The notes: a model not told the origin generated them from the sequence alone. DNA of 64,000 nucleotides from Sphingomonas pseudosanguinis (GCF_014196255.1 NZ_JACIDH010000001.1:620001-684000), one strand, 5' to 3'. Positions 37,394 to 46,563 are shown, counted from the stretch's first letter. Made by a program: numbers and translations.

Positions 37394-38056
37394 CTACCGG
37401 CAAAAGCGCGCGTTATCGTCCTCCAGATGCAAATGATTGCGGTGCGCGGCATTGTAATCCGGGGTTAAAACCGTGCCGAAGCGCTTGCAGGCCGAGGCGC
37501 GGATCGTCGACCAGAATTGGCGAACCTGCGGATCGGTCGAATACCAGTCGTTCAGCAACGTGATGCGCCGCCCGTCCTTCAACACGAATCCGCCGACATC
37601 GACCGCATTGGCCAGCGCATGGCCCGAACGCCGGTCGCCGATCCGCTTGGTGCCGACGATATTGCGACAGGCATAGGTGCCCATCCCCTCGACCTTGACC
37701 AGTTGCGAGCCCAGGATCTGCCACGCGGCGGGGGCGACGGCGTTGCGCACCCATCCGGCAAAGGCGCGTGCGTTGCCGCAGCGCATCGCGGTGACGCCGG
37801 TGACCGGCACGCCGATATCGGTCAGCTGCACCGTGCCGTACAGGCCGCAGCCAGGGCCAAGCTCCTTGTCCGGCAGGCGGCGATAATCGACGCCTTCGCG
37901 CCGCAGATCGGCCTCGCACTGCGCGGTCTCACGGATCGGCGGGCGATAGGGTTCGGGGCGCGAGGCCTGCTGGGTCGGCCGATCGGGACGGCCACAGGCG
38001 GAGAGCAGCGCCGCCCCCAGAATCGGAAGGGCGAGAAACAGGGGAACGCGAACCAT
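37394..38056 (-). CDS. Extensin-like lipoprotein
   Basis: The 220-residue protein has a lipoprotein signal (LPILGAALLSAC, lipobox LLSAC) and an extensin-family C-terminal domain with SGHALANAVDVGGF and HRNHLHLE. These histidine/aspartate motifs resemble the metal site of LAS-type D,D-carboxypeptidases (VanY/MepA), so a peptidoglycan hydrolase role is possible. Four cysteines (GPGCGLYG, MRCGN, YACRN, SACKRF) may form disulfides. It lies between the LOG gene and the XRE-like gene on the minus strand. Confidence 0.85.
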   Translation of the reverse strand: MVRVPLFLALPILGAALLSACGRPDRPTQQASRPEPYRPPIRETAQCEADLRREGVDYRRLPDKELGPGCGLYGTVQLTDIGVPVTGVTAMRCGNARAFAGWVRNAVAPAAWQILGSQLVKVEGMGTYACRNIVGTKRIGDRRSGHALANAVDVGGFVLKDGRRITLLNDWYSTDPQVRQFWSTIRASACKRFGTVLTPDYNAAHRNHLHLEDDNARFCR

Positions 38057-38098
38057 ATTTCCCCTTGTTCCCCGCCGCTTCGCGTTTGTCAGCCCCGA

Positions 38099-38320
38099 TC
38101 AGCCATGCGGAGGCGTGTCTGCGACATGCTCCAATATGTCACCCGGCTGGCAATCGAGCGCGGCGCAGATCGCATCCAGCGTGGTGAAGCGGATTGCCCG
38201 CGCCTTGCCGGTCTTCAGGATCGACAGATTGGCGAGCGTCAGGTCGACCCGCTCGGCCAGCTCGGTCAGCGACATGCGCCGGTCAAGCAGCAGCCGGTCG
38301 AGATTGATGCAGATCGCCAT
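38099..38320 (-). CDS. Small XRE/Cro-family helix-turn-helix regulator
   Basis: The 73-residue protein is a single helix-turn-helix: MAICINLDRLLLDRRMSLTE then LAERVDLTLANLSILKTGKA and TTLDAICAALDCQPGDILEH. This is the YozG-like Cro/CI group often coded behind a DUF2975 membrane protein. Its ATG overlaps the TGA of the DUF2975 gene by one base, so translation is coupled. It probably binds the palindrome upstream of its partner and represses the pair. Confidence 0.88.
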   Translation of the reverse strand: MAICINLDRLLLDRRMSLTELAERVDLTLANLSILKTGKARAIRFTTLDAICAALDCQPGDILEHVADTPPHG

Positions 38321-38826
38321 CAGATGGTCCCCTCCGCATCCTCGCGCAGCCGCACGCCCTCGCGGAAGATCTGCGCCAAGACCAAAGTCAGCAGGATCGC
38401 GAAAGCCCCATCTACACCCATCGGCTTGACCATGTCCCGCGCGTCGAAGGGCAGGATCGGCGGCAGCGCGAATTGCAGCAGATAGGCGACCGCGATGGTA
38501 CCCGCGATCCAATGCAGCCGCTTGACGTTGGCAAGGGTGAAGGGCGCGCCCGCCGCCGTGCTGCGCAACATCTGGATCAGCGGCAACAGCGCGGCCCAGG
38601 CCAGGCCCAGGGCCATCAGCATGACCGCCAGCGCGGCGGCGACCACGCCGGGGGTCTTCATGTCCAGGGCTTGCGCGTTGACATGCACCGTCCCCAATGC
38701 GCCGGGCGAAATCGCGTCGACGATCAGGACGCCGACCGATGCCAGGATGACGGCGGTGACGAATGCCAGGATGGCGAGCAGCGCGGCGTATAGGAACGTG
38801 CTGATATGGCTGGCGAAGCGTGTCAT
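38320..38826 (-). CDS. DUF2975 family membrane protein
   Basis: The 168-residue protein has four hydrophobic helices (about 10-35, 60-82, 100-120 and 137-152) and begins MTRFASHISTFLYAALLAIL. It matches the DUF2975 family, which nearly always accompanies an XRE-type regulator; the function is unknown, maybe sensing of membrane state. GGACAGGA precedes the ATG. It is the first gene of the pair, 31 bases downstream of a large palindrome. Confidence 0.82.
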   Translation of the reverse strand: MTRFASHISTFLYAALLAILAFVTAVILASVGVLIVDAISPGALGTVHVNAQALDMKTPGVVAAALAVMLMALGLAWAALLPLIQMLRSTAAGAPFTLANVKRLHWIAGTIAVAYLLQFALPPILPFDARDMVKPMGVDGAFAILLTLVLAQIFREGVRLREDAEGTI

Positions 38827-38856
38827 GGCGTCCTGTCCTCCCTTATTGAATCGATG

Positions 38857-38888
38857 TTGATATTCGATATGAAAATATCGAATATCAA
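38857..38888. promoter_or_regulatory. Perfect palindrome, candidate operator of the DUF2975/XRE pair
   Basis: TTGATATTCGATA and TATCGAATATCAA are exact reverse complements of 13 bases around a 6-base spacer (TGAAAA). The AT-rich sequence stands out from its GC-rich surroundings and lies 31-62 bases before the DUF2975 start codon. A related half site, AATCGATAT, lies at about 38906-38915. Binding by the coupled XRE regulator is inferred. Confidence 0.6.
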
Positions 38889-38926
38889 TCAACCGAAATA
38901 TTGCTAATCGATATGGGGTAGCCTTC

Positions 38927-39598
38927 TTACGCCTGGGGCAGCGGTTCGTGCCCGGCCCGGGCATGCGACGCCGATAGGTCGATATGTCGGCTCTGCAGCG
39001 TCGCCACGTCACTCAGCAGCCGACACGTCAGCACGGCCAGGGGCACGTCGATGCCGAGACCGGCGACCTGCGTCCAGATCGCGGGCAAAGACAGGCTTGG
39101 CGTGTTCGTCACGTTCAGAATGACGCCCGTGACATTGCCATAGGCCGACATCGCGATCCAAAGACCCCACCAGATCCACAGCCAGGTCGGAGCCGGTACC
39201 GCGCCGGGCGCGTCAGGGTCGATCGACGCACCGCGCGTTTCGCAAATCCCCCTGAACGGCATCCACAGCGATGCGACGGGCACGAAAAACCAGCCGACAT
39301 TCCAGCCGGGGTTGATCGACATCGAATCGCTCCACTGCTGCGCATTGCGATTGGTGACGTAGACCCAGCGGAGAAAGGCGACGTGAAACAGAAGGCCGAT
39401 CAGGAGGAATGGCATCTGCACAGGGTCGGTCGCCTCGACCGCCCGCGCGACGGCGACCGGCGTGGCCGCGCTGCCGCCAAAGCCACCCAACAGTTTGATC
39501 TGCCAGAGATCTAAGCCTGTCTGGCCAAGGCTTCCCAAAAGCCAGAGACAAACGAACGCGATGGTCCAGCGCGTCAGACGCCGTGGATCGCTGAGCAT
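38927..39598 (-). CDS. DUF4328-type membrane protein
   Basis: The 223-residue protein has about six hydrophobic helices and the DUF4328 signature: SMSINPGWNVGWFFVPVASLWMP then WLWIWWGLWI. The function of this family is unknown. The ATG at 39598 is preferred because GGGGGA lies eight bases before it; longer frames upstream begin in noncoding DNA. It is divergent from serC. Confidence 0.8.
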   Translation of the reverse strand: MLSDPRRLTRWTIAFVCLWLLGSLGQTGLDLWQIKLLGGFGGSAATPVAVARAVEATDPVQMPFLLIGLLFHVAFLRWVYVTNRNAQQWSDSMSINPGWNVGWFFVPVASLWMPFRGICETRGASIDPDAPGAVPAPTWLWIWWGLWIAMSAYGNVTGVILNVTNTPSLSLPAIWTQVAGLGIDVPLAVLTCRLLSDVATLQSRHIDLSASHARAGHEPLPQA

Positions 39599-39697
39599 AC
39601 TGAAAATCCCCCATGGTATGGCCACCCGGACGCAATATTGCGTCACAACGATTGTGGTTGTCATCTTCGATCGACATCGCTAGGGCTGTCGACGGGC

Positions 39698-39737
39698 CAC
39701 GCGGTCCCAACGCCGCGCGTGCTCTCTGTGAGGAGAG
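39698..39737 (+). ncRNA. serC leader RNA motif
   Basis: Two hairpins lie just before serC: CACGCGG...CCGCGCGTG (39698-39721) with loop TCCCAACG, and CTCTC-TGTGAG-GAGAG (39722-39737), whose 3' arm contains the AGGAG ribosome binding site. This layout fits the serC motif described upstream of serC in alphaproteobacteria. Pairing of the second hairpin would hide the ribosome binding site, so it may control serC-serA translation. The ligand is not known. Confidence 0.55.
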
Positions 39738-39743
39738 TCTTAA

Positions 39744-40901
39744 ATGACTGATACGACTGCCGCTGACGCCACTCTTGCGCCCGCGAAGCCCGCCACCAAA
39801 CCGGCGCGTCCCTATTTTTCCAGCGGCCCCTGCGCCAAGCCTCCCGGTTGGGAAGCAGCCAAGCTCGCGACGGACAGCCTCGGCCGTTCGCATCGCTCGA
39901 AGATCGGCAAGCAGCGGCTGCAATATTGCATCGACCTGATGCGCGAGCTGCTGAAGCTCCCCGACACCCACCGTATCGGCATCGTCCCCGGCTCCGACAC
40001 CGGCGCGTTTGAGATGGCGATGTGGACCATGCTGGGCGCGCGTCCCGTCACCACGCTGGCCTGGGAAAGCTTCGGCGAGGGCTGGGTGACCGACGCGGTC
40101 AAGCAGTTGAAGCTCGACCCCAATGTCCTGCGCGCCGATTACGGCCAGATCGCGGACCTGGATGCGGTCGACTGGTCCAACGACGTGCTCTTCACCTGGA
40201 ACGGCACCACCAGCGGCGTGCGCGTGCCGAACGGCGATTGGATCGCCGACGACCGCGAGGGCCTGTCCTTCGCCGATGCGACCAGCGCGGTGTTCGCCTA
40301 TGACCTGCCCTGGGACAAGATCGATGTCGCGACCTTCTCGTGGCAGAAGGTGCTGGGCGGCGAGGGCGCGCATGGCGTCCTGATCCTCGGCCCCCGCGCC
40401 GTCGAGCGTCTCGAAACCTACACCCCCGCCTGGCCGCTGCCCAAGGTGTTCCGCCTGGTGTCGAAGGGCAAGCTGGCCGAGGGCGTGTTCAAGGGCGAGA
40501 CGATCAACACGCCGTCGATGCTGGCCGTCGAGGACGCGATCTTCGCGCTCGAATGGGGCAAGGGCCTGGGTGGCGCGGAGGCGCTCATCAAGCGCTCGGA
40601 CGCCAATGCGGCGGCGTTGAACAAGATCGTCGAAGAGCGCGACTGGCTCGGCCATCTCGCCGCTGATCCGGCGATCCGTTCGACCACCAGCGTCTGCCTG
40701 ACGGTCGAGGGCGCGGACGAGGCGGTCATCAAGAAGATGGCCTCGCTGCTCGAAGCCGAAGGCGCGGCCTATGACGTGGCGGGTTACCGCGACGCGCCGG
40801 CGGGTCTGCGCATCTGGTGCGGCGCCACGGTCGAGACCGCCGATATCGAGGCGCTCGGCCCCTGGCTCGACTGGGCCTACGCCACCGCCAAGGCGGCCTG
40901 A
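39744..40901 (+). CDS. serC: Phosphoserine aminotransferase
   Basis: SerC makes phosphoserine from 3-phosphohydroxypyruvate, using PLP. The 385-residue protein is of the alphaproteobacterial type: FSSGPCAKPPGW, SHRSKIGKQRL, and the PLP lysine Lys202 in FSWQKVLGGEGAHG. An N-terminal extension rich in Thr/Ala/Lys (about 25 residues) precedes the fold. It forms an operon with serA after 81 bases, and a structured leader precedes it. Confidence 0.96.
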   Translation: MTDTTAADATLAPAKPATKPARPYFSSGPCAKPPGWEAAKLATDSLGRSHRSKIGKQRLQYCIDLMRELLKLPDTHRIGIVPGSDTGAFEMAMWTMLGARPVTTLAWESFGEGWVTDAVKQLKLDPNVLRADYGQIADLDAVDWSNDVLFTWNGTTSGVRVPNGDWIADDREGLSFADATSAVFAYDLPWDKIDVATFSWQKVLGGEGAHGVLILGPRAVERLETYTPAWPLPKVFRLVSKGKLAEGVFKGETINTPSMLAVEDAIFALEWGKGLGGAEALIKRSDANAAALNKIVEERDWLGHLAADPAIRSTTSVCLTVEGADEAVIKKMASLLEAEGAAYDVAGYRDAPAGLRIWCGATVETADIEALGPWLDWAYATAKAA

Positions 40902-40913
40902 TCCTTATTCTTC

Positions 40914-40969
40914 CCCCGGCCAGCGGGCCGGGGACCTTCCCCATTCCACAACCCCGGCCGTGCCGGGGT
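40914..40969 (+). repeat. Two strong hairpins between serC and serA (family C-like)
   Basis: CCCCGGCC-AGCG-GGCCGGGG (40914-40933) and ACCCCGGC-CGT-GCCGGGGT (40951-40969) lie in the 81-base gap. The second resembles the family C repeats near 27.7 kb and ends about ten bases before the serA ribosome binding site. They may stabilise or separate the serC and serA messages. Confidence 0.6.
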
Positions 40970-40982
40970 GACGAGGTGAACC

Positions 40983-42560
40983 ATGCCCAAAGTTCTCATC
41001 AGCGACAAAATGGACCCCAAGGCCGCCCAGATCTTCCGCGAGCGCGGGGTCGAGGTCGACGAAATTACCGGCAAGACGCCCGACGAGCTGAAGGCGATCA
41101 TCGGCCAGTATGATGGTCTTGCGATTCGTAGCTCGACCAAGGTCACCAAGGACATCCTGGAGCACGCGACCAATTTGAAGGTCGTGGGCCGCGCCGGGAT
41201 CGGCGTCGACAATGTCGACATCCCCGCCGCCAGCGCCAAGGGTGTGGTGGTGATGAACACGCCGTTCGGCAACTCGATCACCACCGCCGAACACGCCATC
41301 GCGCTGATGTTCGCGCTCGCCCGCCAGCTGCCCGAGGCCGATGCCTCGACGCAAGCGGGCAAGTGGGAGAAGAACCGCTTCATGGGCGTGGAACTCACGT
41401 CCAAGACGCTGGGCCTGATCGGCGCGGGCAATATCGGCTCGATCGTCGCCGACCGTGCGCTGGGCCTGCGGATGAAGGTTGTCGCCTTCGATCCGTTCCT
41501 GACGCCCGAGCGCGCGCTGGAAATGGGCGTGGAGAAGGTCACGCTGGACGAACTGCTCGCCCGCGCCGACTTCATCACGCTGCACACGCCCTTGACCGAC
41601 CAGACCCGCAACATCCTGTCGGCGGAGAATCTTGCCAAGACCAAGAAGGGCGTGCGGATCATCAACTGCGCGCGCGGCGGCCTGATTGACGAGGACGCGC
41701 TGAAGGCGGGGCTCGACTCGGGGCATATCGGCGGCGCGGCGCTCGACGTGTTCAAGGTTGAACCGGCCAAGGAAAGCCCGCTGTTCGGCACGCCCAACTT
41801 CATCTCGACCCCGCATCTGGGCGCGTCGACCACCGAAGCGCAGGTCAATGTCGCGATCCAGGTCGCCGAGCAGCTGGCGGATTATCTCGTCTCGGGCGGC
41901 GTCACCAACGCGCTCAACATGCCGAGCTTGACGGCCGAGGAAGCGCCCAAGCTGAAGCCCTATATGGCGCTGGCGGAAAAGCTGGGCAGCCTGGTCGGCC
42001 AGCTGGCGCACGGCGCGGTCACCGGTATCGCAATCGAGGCGGAGGGTGCCGCTGCTGCGCTCAACCTCAAGCCGATCACCGGAGCGGTGCTGGCGGGTTT
42101 CATGCGCGTCCATTCGGACACGGTGAACATGGTCAACGCGCCGTTCCTCGCCAAGGAGCGGGGCCTCGACGTGCGCGAAGTGCGCCATGACCGCGAGGGC
42201 GATTACCACACGCTGGTCCGCGTGACGGTGACGACGGCGGACGGCGAGCGCTCGGTCGCGGGCACGCTGTTCGGCGATCAGGCCCCGCGCCTGGTCGAAC
42301 TGTTCGGTATCAAGGTCGAGGCCGATCTGGCCGGGCCGATGCTCTATGTCGTCAACGAGGACGCGCCGGGCTTCATCGGTCGCCTCGGCACCACGCTGGG
42401 CGAGGCGGGCGTCAATATCGGCACCTTCCACCTCGGCCGCCGCTCGGCGGGCGGTGAAGCGGTGCTGCTGCTCTCGGTCGACGAAGCGGTGGATGCGGAG
42501 CTGCTGGCCAAGGTCAAGGCGCTGCCGGGCGTGAAGACCGCGATGGGTCTGGCGTTCTGA
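40983..42560 (+). CDS. serA: D-3-phosphoglycerate dehydrogenase
   Basis: SerA oxidises 3-phosphoglycerate with NAD, the first step of serine synthesis. The 525-residue protein is the long form: substrate domain (MPKVLISDKMDPKA), NAD loop LGLIGAGNIGSIVADRA, INCARGGLIDEDAL, catalytic His in TPHLGASTTEAQ, then the ASB domain and a C-terminal ACT domain (YVVNEDAPGFIGRLGTTLGE) for feedback. The ribosome binding site GAGGTG lies six bases before the ATG. It follows serC in an operon and ends at a bidirectional hairpin. Confidence 0.97.
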   Translation: MPKVLISDKMDPKAAQIFRERGVEVDEITGKTPDELKAIIGQYDGLAIRSSTKVTKDILEHATNLKVVGRAGIGVDNVDIPAASAKGVVVMNTPFGNSITTAEHAIALMFALARQLPEADASTQAGKWEKNRFMGVELTSKTLGLIGAGNIGSIVADRALGLRMKVVAFDPFLTPERALEMGVEKVTLDELLARADFITLHTPLTDQTRNILSAENLAKTKKGVRIINCARGGLIDEDALKAGLDSGHIGGAALDVFKVEPAKESPLFGTPNFISTPHLGASTTEAQVNVAIQVAEQLADYLVSGGVTNALNMPSLTAEEAPKLKPYMALAEKLGSLVGQLAHGAVTGIAIEAEGAAAALNLKPITGAVLAGFMRVHSDTVNMVNAPFLAKERGLDVREVRHDREGDYHTLVRVTVTTADGERSVAGTLFGDQAPRLVELFGIKVEADLAGPMLYVVNEDAPGFIGRLGTTLGEAGVNIGTFHLGRRSAGGEAVLLLSVDEAVDAELLAKVKALPGVKTAMGLAF

Positions 42561-42576
42561 ACCTTTGAAGACGGCG

Positions 42577-42608
42577 ATGCCCCCTCTCCGTGGGTGGAGA
42601 GGGGGCAT
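42577..42608. terminator. Bidirectional hairpin terminator between serA and a convergent gene
   Basis: ATGCCCCCTCTCC and GGAGAGGGGGCAT are perfect 13-base arms around GTGGGT. It lies 17 bases after serA and five bases before the end of the convergent gene. No clear T-run follows in either direction. Confidence 0.6.
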
Positions 42609-42612
42609 AACC

Positions 42613-43002
42613 CTACGATGCCCAGAGGAAGCGCACCGAACTCATCGCGAGCGCGAAGAAGAAGGCATAGCCGAAGCGATCGAGCGCCACGAGCGGCGCG
42701 CCTTTGCGGACCTTCTTTCTGGCCAGAAACCACATGATCCCTCCCGCCGTGACGGGCGTGATGACGAGGTTGGCCATACGCAGCCACTCGTTCTGGATCA
42801 TCAGCGCAGGCACGAGCAGCAGGCTGATCCCGCCCGCCATGCCACCCAGCAGAATATAGCCGAGCGTCTTGCGCAGCGGGCTCGCTGGCCTCGAAAACGG
42901 CGCGCCAAGGGCATGGACGCCCAGCTTTACGAGGAACTCGCCGATGAGCTGCAACAAAATCTCGCCGACAAACTGCAGGACGACCTCGAGCAGCACTTCC
43001 AT
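42613..43002 (-). CDS. Small membrane protein of unknown function
   Basis: The 129-residue protein has an amphipathic N-terminal helix (MEVLLEVVLQFVGEILLQLI) and three membrane helices (about 46-66, 76-95 and 107-125), with a basic loop (ARKKVRKG). I do not recognise a characterised family. It lies between serA and the ExoD gene and shares the strand with the latter. Confidence 0.65.
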   Translation of the reverse strand: MEVLLEVVLQFVGEILLQLIGEFLVKLGVHALGAPFSRPASPLRKTLGYILLGGMAGGISLLLVPALMIQNEWLRMANLVITPVTAGGIMWFLARKKVRKGAPLVALDRFGYAFFFALAMSSVRFLWAS

Positions 43003-43076
43003 TTGTCCATCCCCCGCCGGCTAGCTTCGGCCATCGTGCGTGGCGAAACGGCGGTCGTCCAGCGTGGACGTCGTGC

Positions 43077-43670
43077 TCAGGCTTTCGTGATTGCGAAACC
43101 AGTGCCGAGCGCCACCGCAGCGATGGCCAGCAGGATGAAGACGATCATCACCGCCCCGTCGCGCACCATCAGGGCGAGCCCGAAGGTCGCGATCGCCGCC
43201 ATCGGCGCGGTCGTCGCGAGCGGCAGGAGTTCGAGCGGCGGCACCGTCAGCGCGAGCAGGATGCACGCCACCGCCGCGACGCGGACGAACGGCCCCTTGG
43301 TCAGCGCAGGCAGCCGTCCGTGGAACCAGCGATCCGCCCAGGCGGCGGGCTTTTTGGCCTTGTCGACGATCTTGCACACCGTTTTGCTCGCCAGCGAACG
43401 GCGGGCGAGAAACTCCGGCACCCAGAGATGATCGCGCCCCAGCGCCAGTTGCACCGCGATCAGGATGATGATCGCCGCCAGGATCGTAGGCAGCCCGGGG
43501 ATCGACCCGACCGGCGAGATGTCGATCAGCGCGGGTAGGAGCAGGAACGGTCCGAACGAGCGTCCGCCGATCGCCTCGATCACATCGCCCAGTTTGACCC
43601 GATCCTGCTTGTCGGCAAGATCCTTCAAAATCTTGAGAATGTCTTCGATGCTGCTGGGGGCGTCCGACAT
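43077..43670 (-). CDS. ExoD-family membrane protein
   Basis: The 197-residue protein begins MSDAPSSIEDILKILKDLAD and has DVIEAIGGRSFGPFLLLPAL followed by several membrane helices. This matches the exopolysaccharide synthesis ExoD family; the original exoD mutant of Sinorhizobium affects polysaccharide production and alkali tolerance, but the biochemical role is unknown. Two adjacent ATGs (43673, 43670) are possible. It is divergent from hisZ. Confidence 0.85.
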   Translation of the reverse strand: MSDAPSSIEDILKILKDLADKQDRVKLGDVIEAIGGRSFGPFLLLPALIDISPVGSIPGLPTILAAIIILIAVQLALGRDHLWVPEFLARRSLASKTVCKIVDKAKKPAAWADRWFHGRLPALTKGPFVRVAAVACILLALTVPPLELLPLATTAPMAAIATFGLALMVRDGAVMIVFILLAIAAVALGTGFAITKA

Positions 43671-43813
43671 CATGGGCAAACGGCATCGCGGCGATCGGGT
43701 TCCGCCGGCCGCCATGCCGTCCGGCGCGCCATGCGGGGCGAACGAGGTTGACGCGGTGAGGCCGGACGGCCAAGCACCCCGTCGAACACCGTCCGTTTCA
43801 TGGATCAGGCCCG

Positions 43814-44920
43814 ATGACCGCGCTCCTTCCCGAAGGCTATCACGACCGTCTTCCCCCCTATGCCGATGCCGCCGCATCGGTCGAGGCGCGGGTGCTGGAG
43901 GCGGCGCGGCTGCATGGTTATGAGCGCGCCGATCCGCCGTCGATCGAGTTCGCCGAGGCGCTGGGTTCGCGGTTGAAGGCGGGGGGGCTGCATGACGCGG
44001 TGCGCTTCGTCGATCCGGTGTCGCAGCGTACGCTCGCCATCCGGCCCGACCTGACCGCGCAGGTGGCGCGGATCGCGGCCACCCGGATGGGCCACCATCC
44101 GCGTCCCGTGCGGCTGTCCTATGCGGGCACCGTCGTCCGCCTGCGCGGCTCCGAACTGGCGCCCGCGCGCGAGTGGCGGCAGATCGGGGCGGAGCTGATC
44201 GGGCTCGACTCGACGGCGGCGGCGACCGAAGTGGTGCGCGTGGCGGTCGAGGCTTTGGTCGCGGCGGGCACGACCGGCATTTCGATCGACTTCACGCTGC
44301 CCGATCTGGTCGACCTGCTCGCCGCCGGGCCGCTGCCCGTCGCGGCCGATCAGGTGGCGGCCTTGCGCGACCGGCTGGATGCCAAGGATGCGGGCGGGGT
44401 CGCGGCGATTGCGCCCGCCTATCTGCCGCTGGTCGAGGCGGCGGGACCGTTCGCGAGCGCGATGGAGCGTCTGCGTGCCTTCGACACGCAAGGCGTGCTC
44501 GCCAGCCGCCTCGATGCACTGGAGGCGATCGCGGCCGCGCTGGGGGAGGGGGTGTCGATGACGCTCGACCCGACCGAGCGGCATGGGTTCGAGTTCCAGA
44601 GCTGGCTGGGTTTCTCGCTGTTCGTCGCCGGTCCCCCGCGCGAAGTCGGGCGCGGCGGCACCTACACCATCTTCCACGAGGATGGCGCCGAGGAAAAGGC
44701 CACCGGCTTCTCGCTCTACGCCGACGCGATCGTTGCGACCGCCCCGCCGACCGAGCGGCGGCGGCTGTTCCTGCCCTTCGGCACCGTGCCTGAAACGGGC
44801 GCATCGCTCCGGGGGCAGGGCTGGGTGACGGTGCAGGCGCTGGAGGACGGCGACACGCCCGAGGCGCAGCTCTGCACCCATATCCTCGACAACGGCCAAC
44901 CGCGCGCCATCGCCGGTTGA
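43814..44920 (+). CDS. hisZ: ATP phosphoribosyltransferase regulatory subunit (HisZ)
   Basis: HisZ is a histidyl-tRNA synthetase-like protein that pairs with short HisG to give a regulated first enzyme of histidine synthesis. The 368-residue protein has the class II fold parts [33 protein letters not shown] and GRGGTYTIF but lacks a synthetase anticodon domain. hisG is not in the window. It is followed by purA after 112 bases, an order often seen in sphingomonads. Confidence 0.92.
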   Translation: MTALLPEGYHDRLPPYADAAASVEARVLEAARLHGYERADPPSIEFAEALGSRLKAGGLHDAVRFVDPVSQRTLAIRPDLTAQVARIAATRMGHHPRPVRLSYAGTVVRLRGSELAPAREWRQIGAELIGLDSTAAATEVVRVAVEALVAAGTTGISIDFTLPDLVDLLAAGPLPVAADQVAALRDRLDAKDAGGVAAIAPAYLPLVEAAGPFASAMERLRAFDTQGVLASRLDALEAIAAALGEGVSMTLDPTERHGFEFQSWLGFSLFVAGPPREVGRGGTYTIFHEDGAEEKATGFSLYADAIVATAPPTERRRLFLPFGTVPETGASLRGQGWVTVQALEDGDTPEAQLCTHILDNGQPRAIAG

Positions 44921-45032
44921 CATACGGGGCCGCGTCCCGCTAGGCGCGCCCCGCACATTATTGGAAACCCCCATCCGCCGAGTCCTGTCGAAGGGCGCAT
45001 GGGGTCCGTCCGGCAGGCGGAGCATAGCATTC

Positions 45033-46322
45033 ATGGCAAATGTAGCAGTCATCGGCGCGCAATGGGGCGACGAAGGCAAGGGCAAGATCGTCGACTGGCT
45101 GGCCGAGCGTGCCGATATGGTCGTCCGCTTCCAGGGCGGGCATAACGCAGGCCACACGCTGGTCGTCGGCGAGAATGTCTACAAGCTGTCGCTGATTCCC
45201 TCGGGCATCGTGCGCGGCACCCCCAGCGTCATCGGCAACGGTGTCGTCCTCGATCCCTGGGCGTTGAAGGCTGAGATCGAGCGTCTCGGCGAACAGGGCG
45301 TGCACGCCAGCCCCGAGACGCTGCGCATCGCCGACAACTGCCCGCTGATCCTGCCGATCCACCGCGACCTGGACGGTCTGCGCGAGGACGCCAGCGGTGC
45401 GGGCAAGATCGGCACCACGCGGCGCGGTATCGGCCCGGCCTATGAGGACAAGGTCGGTCGCCGCGCGATCCGCGTATGCGATCTGGCGCATCTGGACGAT
45501 CTGGGTCCTCAGCTCGACCGCCTGTGTGCGCACCACGACGCGCTGCGCGCCGGGTTCGGCGAGCCGCCGGTCGATCGCGAGCGGCTGCTGGCCGATCTGC
45601 GTGAGATCGCGGCTTTCGTCCTGCCCTTCGCCAAGCCGGTGTGGCGCGACCTCAACGAGGCGCGCAGCGGCGGCAAGCGCATCCTGTTCGAGGGCGCGCA
45701 GGGCGTGTTGCTCGACATCGATCACGGCACCTATCCCTTCGTCACTTCGTCCAACACCATTGCGGGTGCGGCGGCGGGGGGCTCGGGCCTGGGGCCGTCG
45801 GGCGTCGGCTTCGTGCTGGGTATCGCCAAGGCGTACACGACCCGCGTCGGCTCCGGCCCTTTCCCGACCGAGCTGGAGGATGAAACCGGCCAGCGGCTGG
45901 GCGAACGCGGGCATGAGTTCGGTACCGTCACGGGCCGCAAGCGTCGCTGCGGCTGGTTCGACTCGGTGCTGGTGCGCCAGTCGGCGGCGGTCGGCGGCAT
46001 CACCGGCATTGCGCTGACCAAGATCGACGTGCTCGACGGGTTCGACGAGGTGAAGATCTGCGTCGGTTACACGCTGGGCGACGAGACGCTTGACTATTAC
46101 CCGACCCATGCGGCGGATCAGGCCAAGGTCGTCCCCGTCTATGAGACGATGGAAGGCTGGCAGGAATCGACGGCGGGCGCGCGGAGTTGGGCCGATCTGC
46201 CTGCGCAGGCGATCAAGTATATCCGGCGGATCGAGGAGCTGATCCGCTGTCCCGTGGCGCTGGTGTCGACCAGCCCGGAGCGCGAGGACACGATTTTGGT
46301 TCGCGATCCGTTTGCGGATTAA
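45033..46322 (+). CDS. purA: Adenylosuccinate synthetase
   Basis: PurA joins aspartate to IMP using GTP, the first step to AMP. The 429-residue protein has the P-loop-like QWGDEGKGK (10-18), the catalytic His in [43 protein letters not shown] and [11 protein letters not shown]. The ATG at 45033 is used because it begins exactly at the conserved start; a longer frame upstream has no homology. It ends at a strong terminator. Confidence 0.97.
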   Translation: MANVAVIGAQWGDEGKGKIVDWLAERADMVVRFQGGHNAGHTLVVGENVYKLSLIPSGIVRGTPSVIGNGVVLDPWALKAEIERLGEQGVHASPETLRIADNCPLILPIHRDLDGLREDASGAGKIGTTRRGIGPAYEDKVGRRAIRVCDLAHLDDLGPQLDRLCAHHDALRAGFGEPPVDRERLLADLREIAAFVLPFAKPVWRDLNEARSGGKRILFEGAQGVLLDIDHGTYPFVTSSNTIAGAAAGGSGLGPSGVGFVLGIAKAYTTRVGSGPFPTELEDETGQRLGERGHEFGTVTGRKRRCGWFDSVLVRQSAAVGGITGIALTKIDVLDGFDEVKICVGYTLGDETLDYYPTHAADQAKVVPVYETMEGWQESTAGARSWADLPAQAIKYIRRIEELIRCPVALVSTSPEREDTILVRDPFAD

Positions 46323-46329
46323 TCTTCGA

Positions 46330-46357
46330 GGCCCCGGCGGAAGTCGGGGCCTTTTTT
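46330..46357 (+). terminator. Intrinsic terminator of purA
   Basis: GGCCCCG and CGGGGCC arms around GCGGAAGT, followed by six T, just after the purA stop. Confidence 0.9.
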
Positions 46358-46371
46358 GTTTGAGGGTTTCC

Positions 46372-46492
46372 CTTGGCCTTCGACTTCGCTCAGGCTGAAC
46401 GGAGCGGGGGAATGGCCCTTCGCAACCTCCGTTCGACCCGGACGGATTTCAGTACTGACTTCCGTTCAGCCTGAGCGAAGTCGAAGGCCACG
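46372..46492. repeat. Paired palindromic repeat, family A (copies 12 and 13)
   Basis: Forward copy at 46372-46402 and reverse copy at 46462-46492, 59 bases apart. They lie between the purA terminator and the terminator of the convergent gene. Confidence 0.82.
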
Positions 46493-46504
46493 CCCCGAAC
46501 CCAA

Positions 46505-46539
46505 ACAAAAGGCCCGACCGCTCACGCGACCGGGCCTTT
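46505..46539 (-). terminator. Intrinsic terminator of the low-complexity gene
   Basis: Read on the minus strand, AAAGGCCCG and CGGGCCTTTT pair and are followed by TTTTGTTTGG, 25 bases after the stop of the 141-residue gene. Confidence 0.75.
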
Positions 46540-46563
46540 GCCGTAGTGACGAACCCGAAAGGG

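Noticed and set aside
43814..44920. Histidyl-tRNA synthetase
   Set aside because: The protein lacks the anticodon-binding domain and is the length of HisZ.
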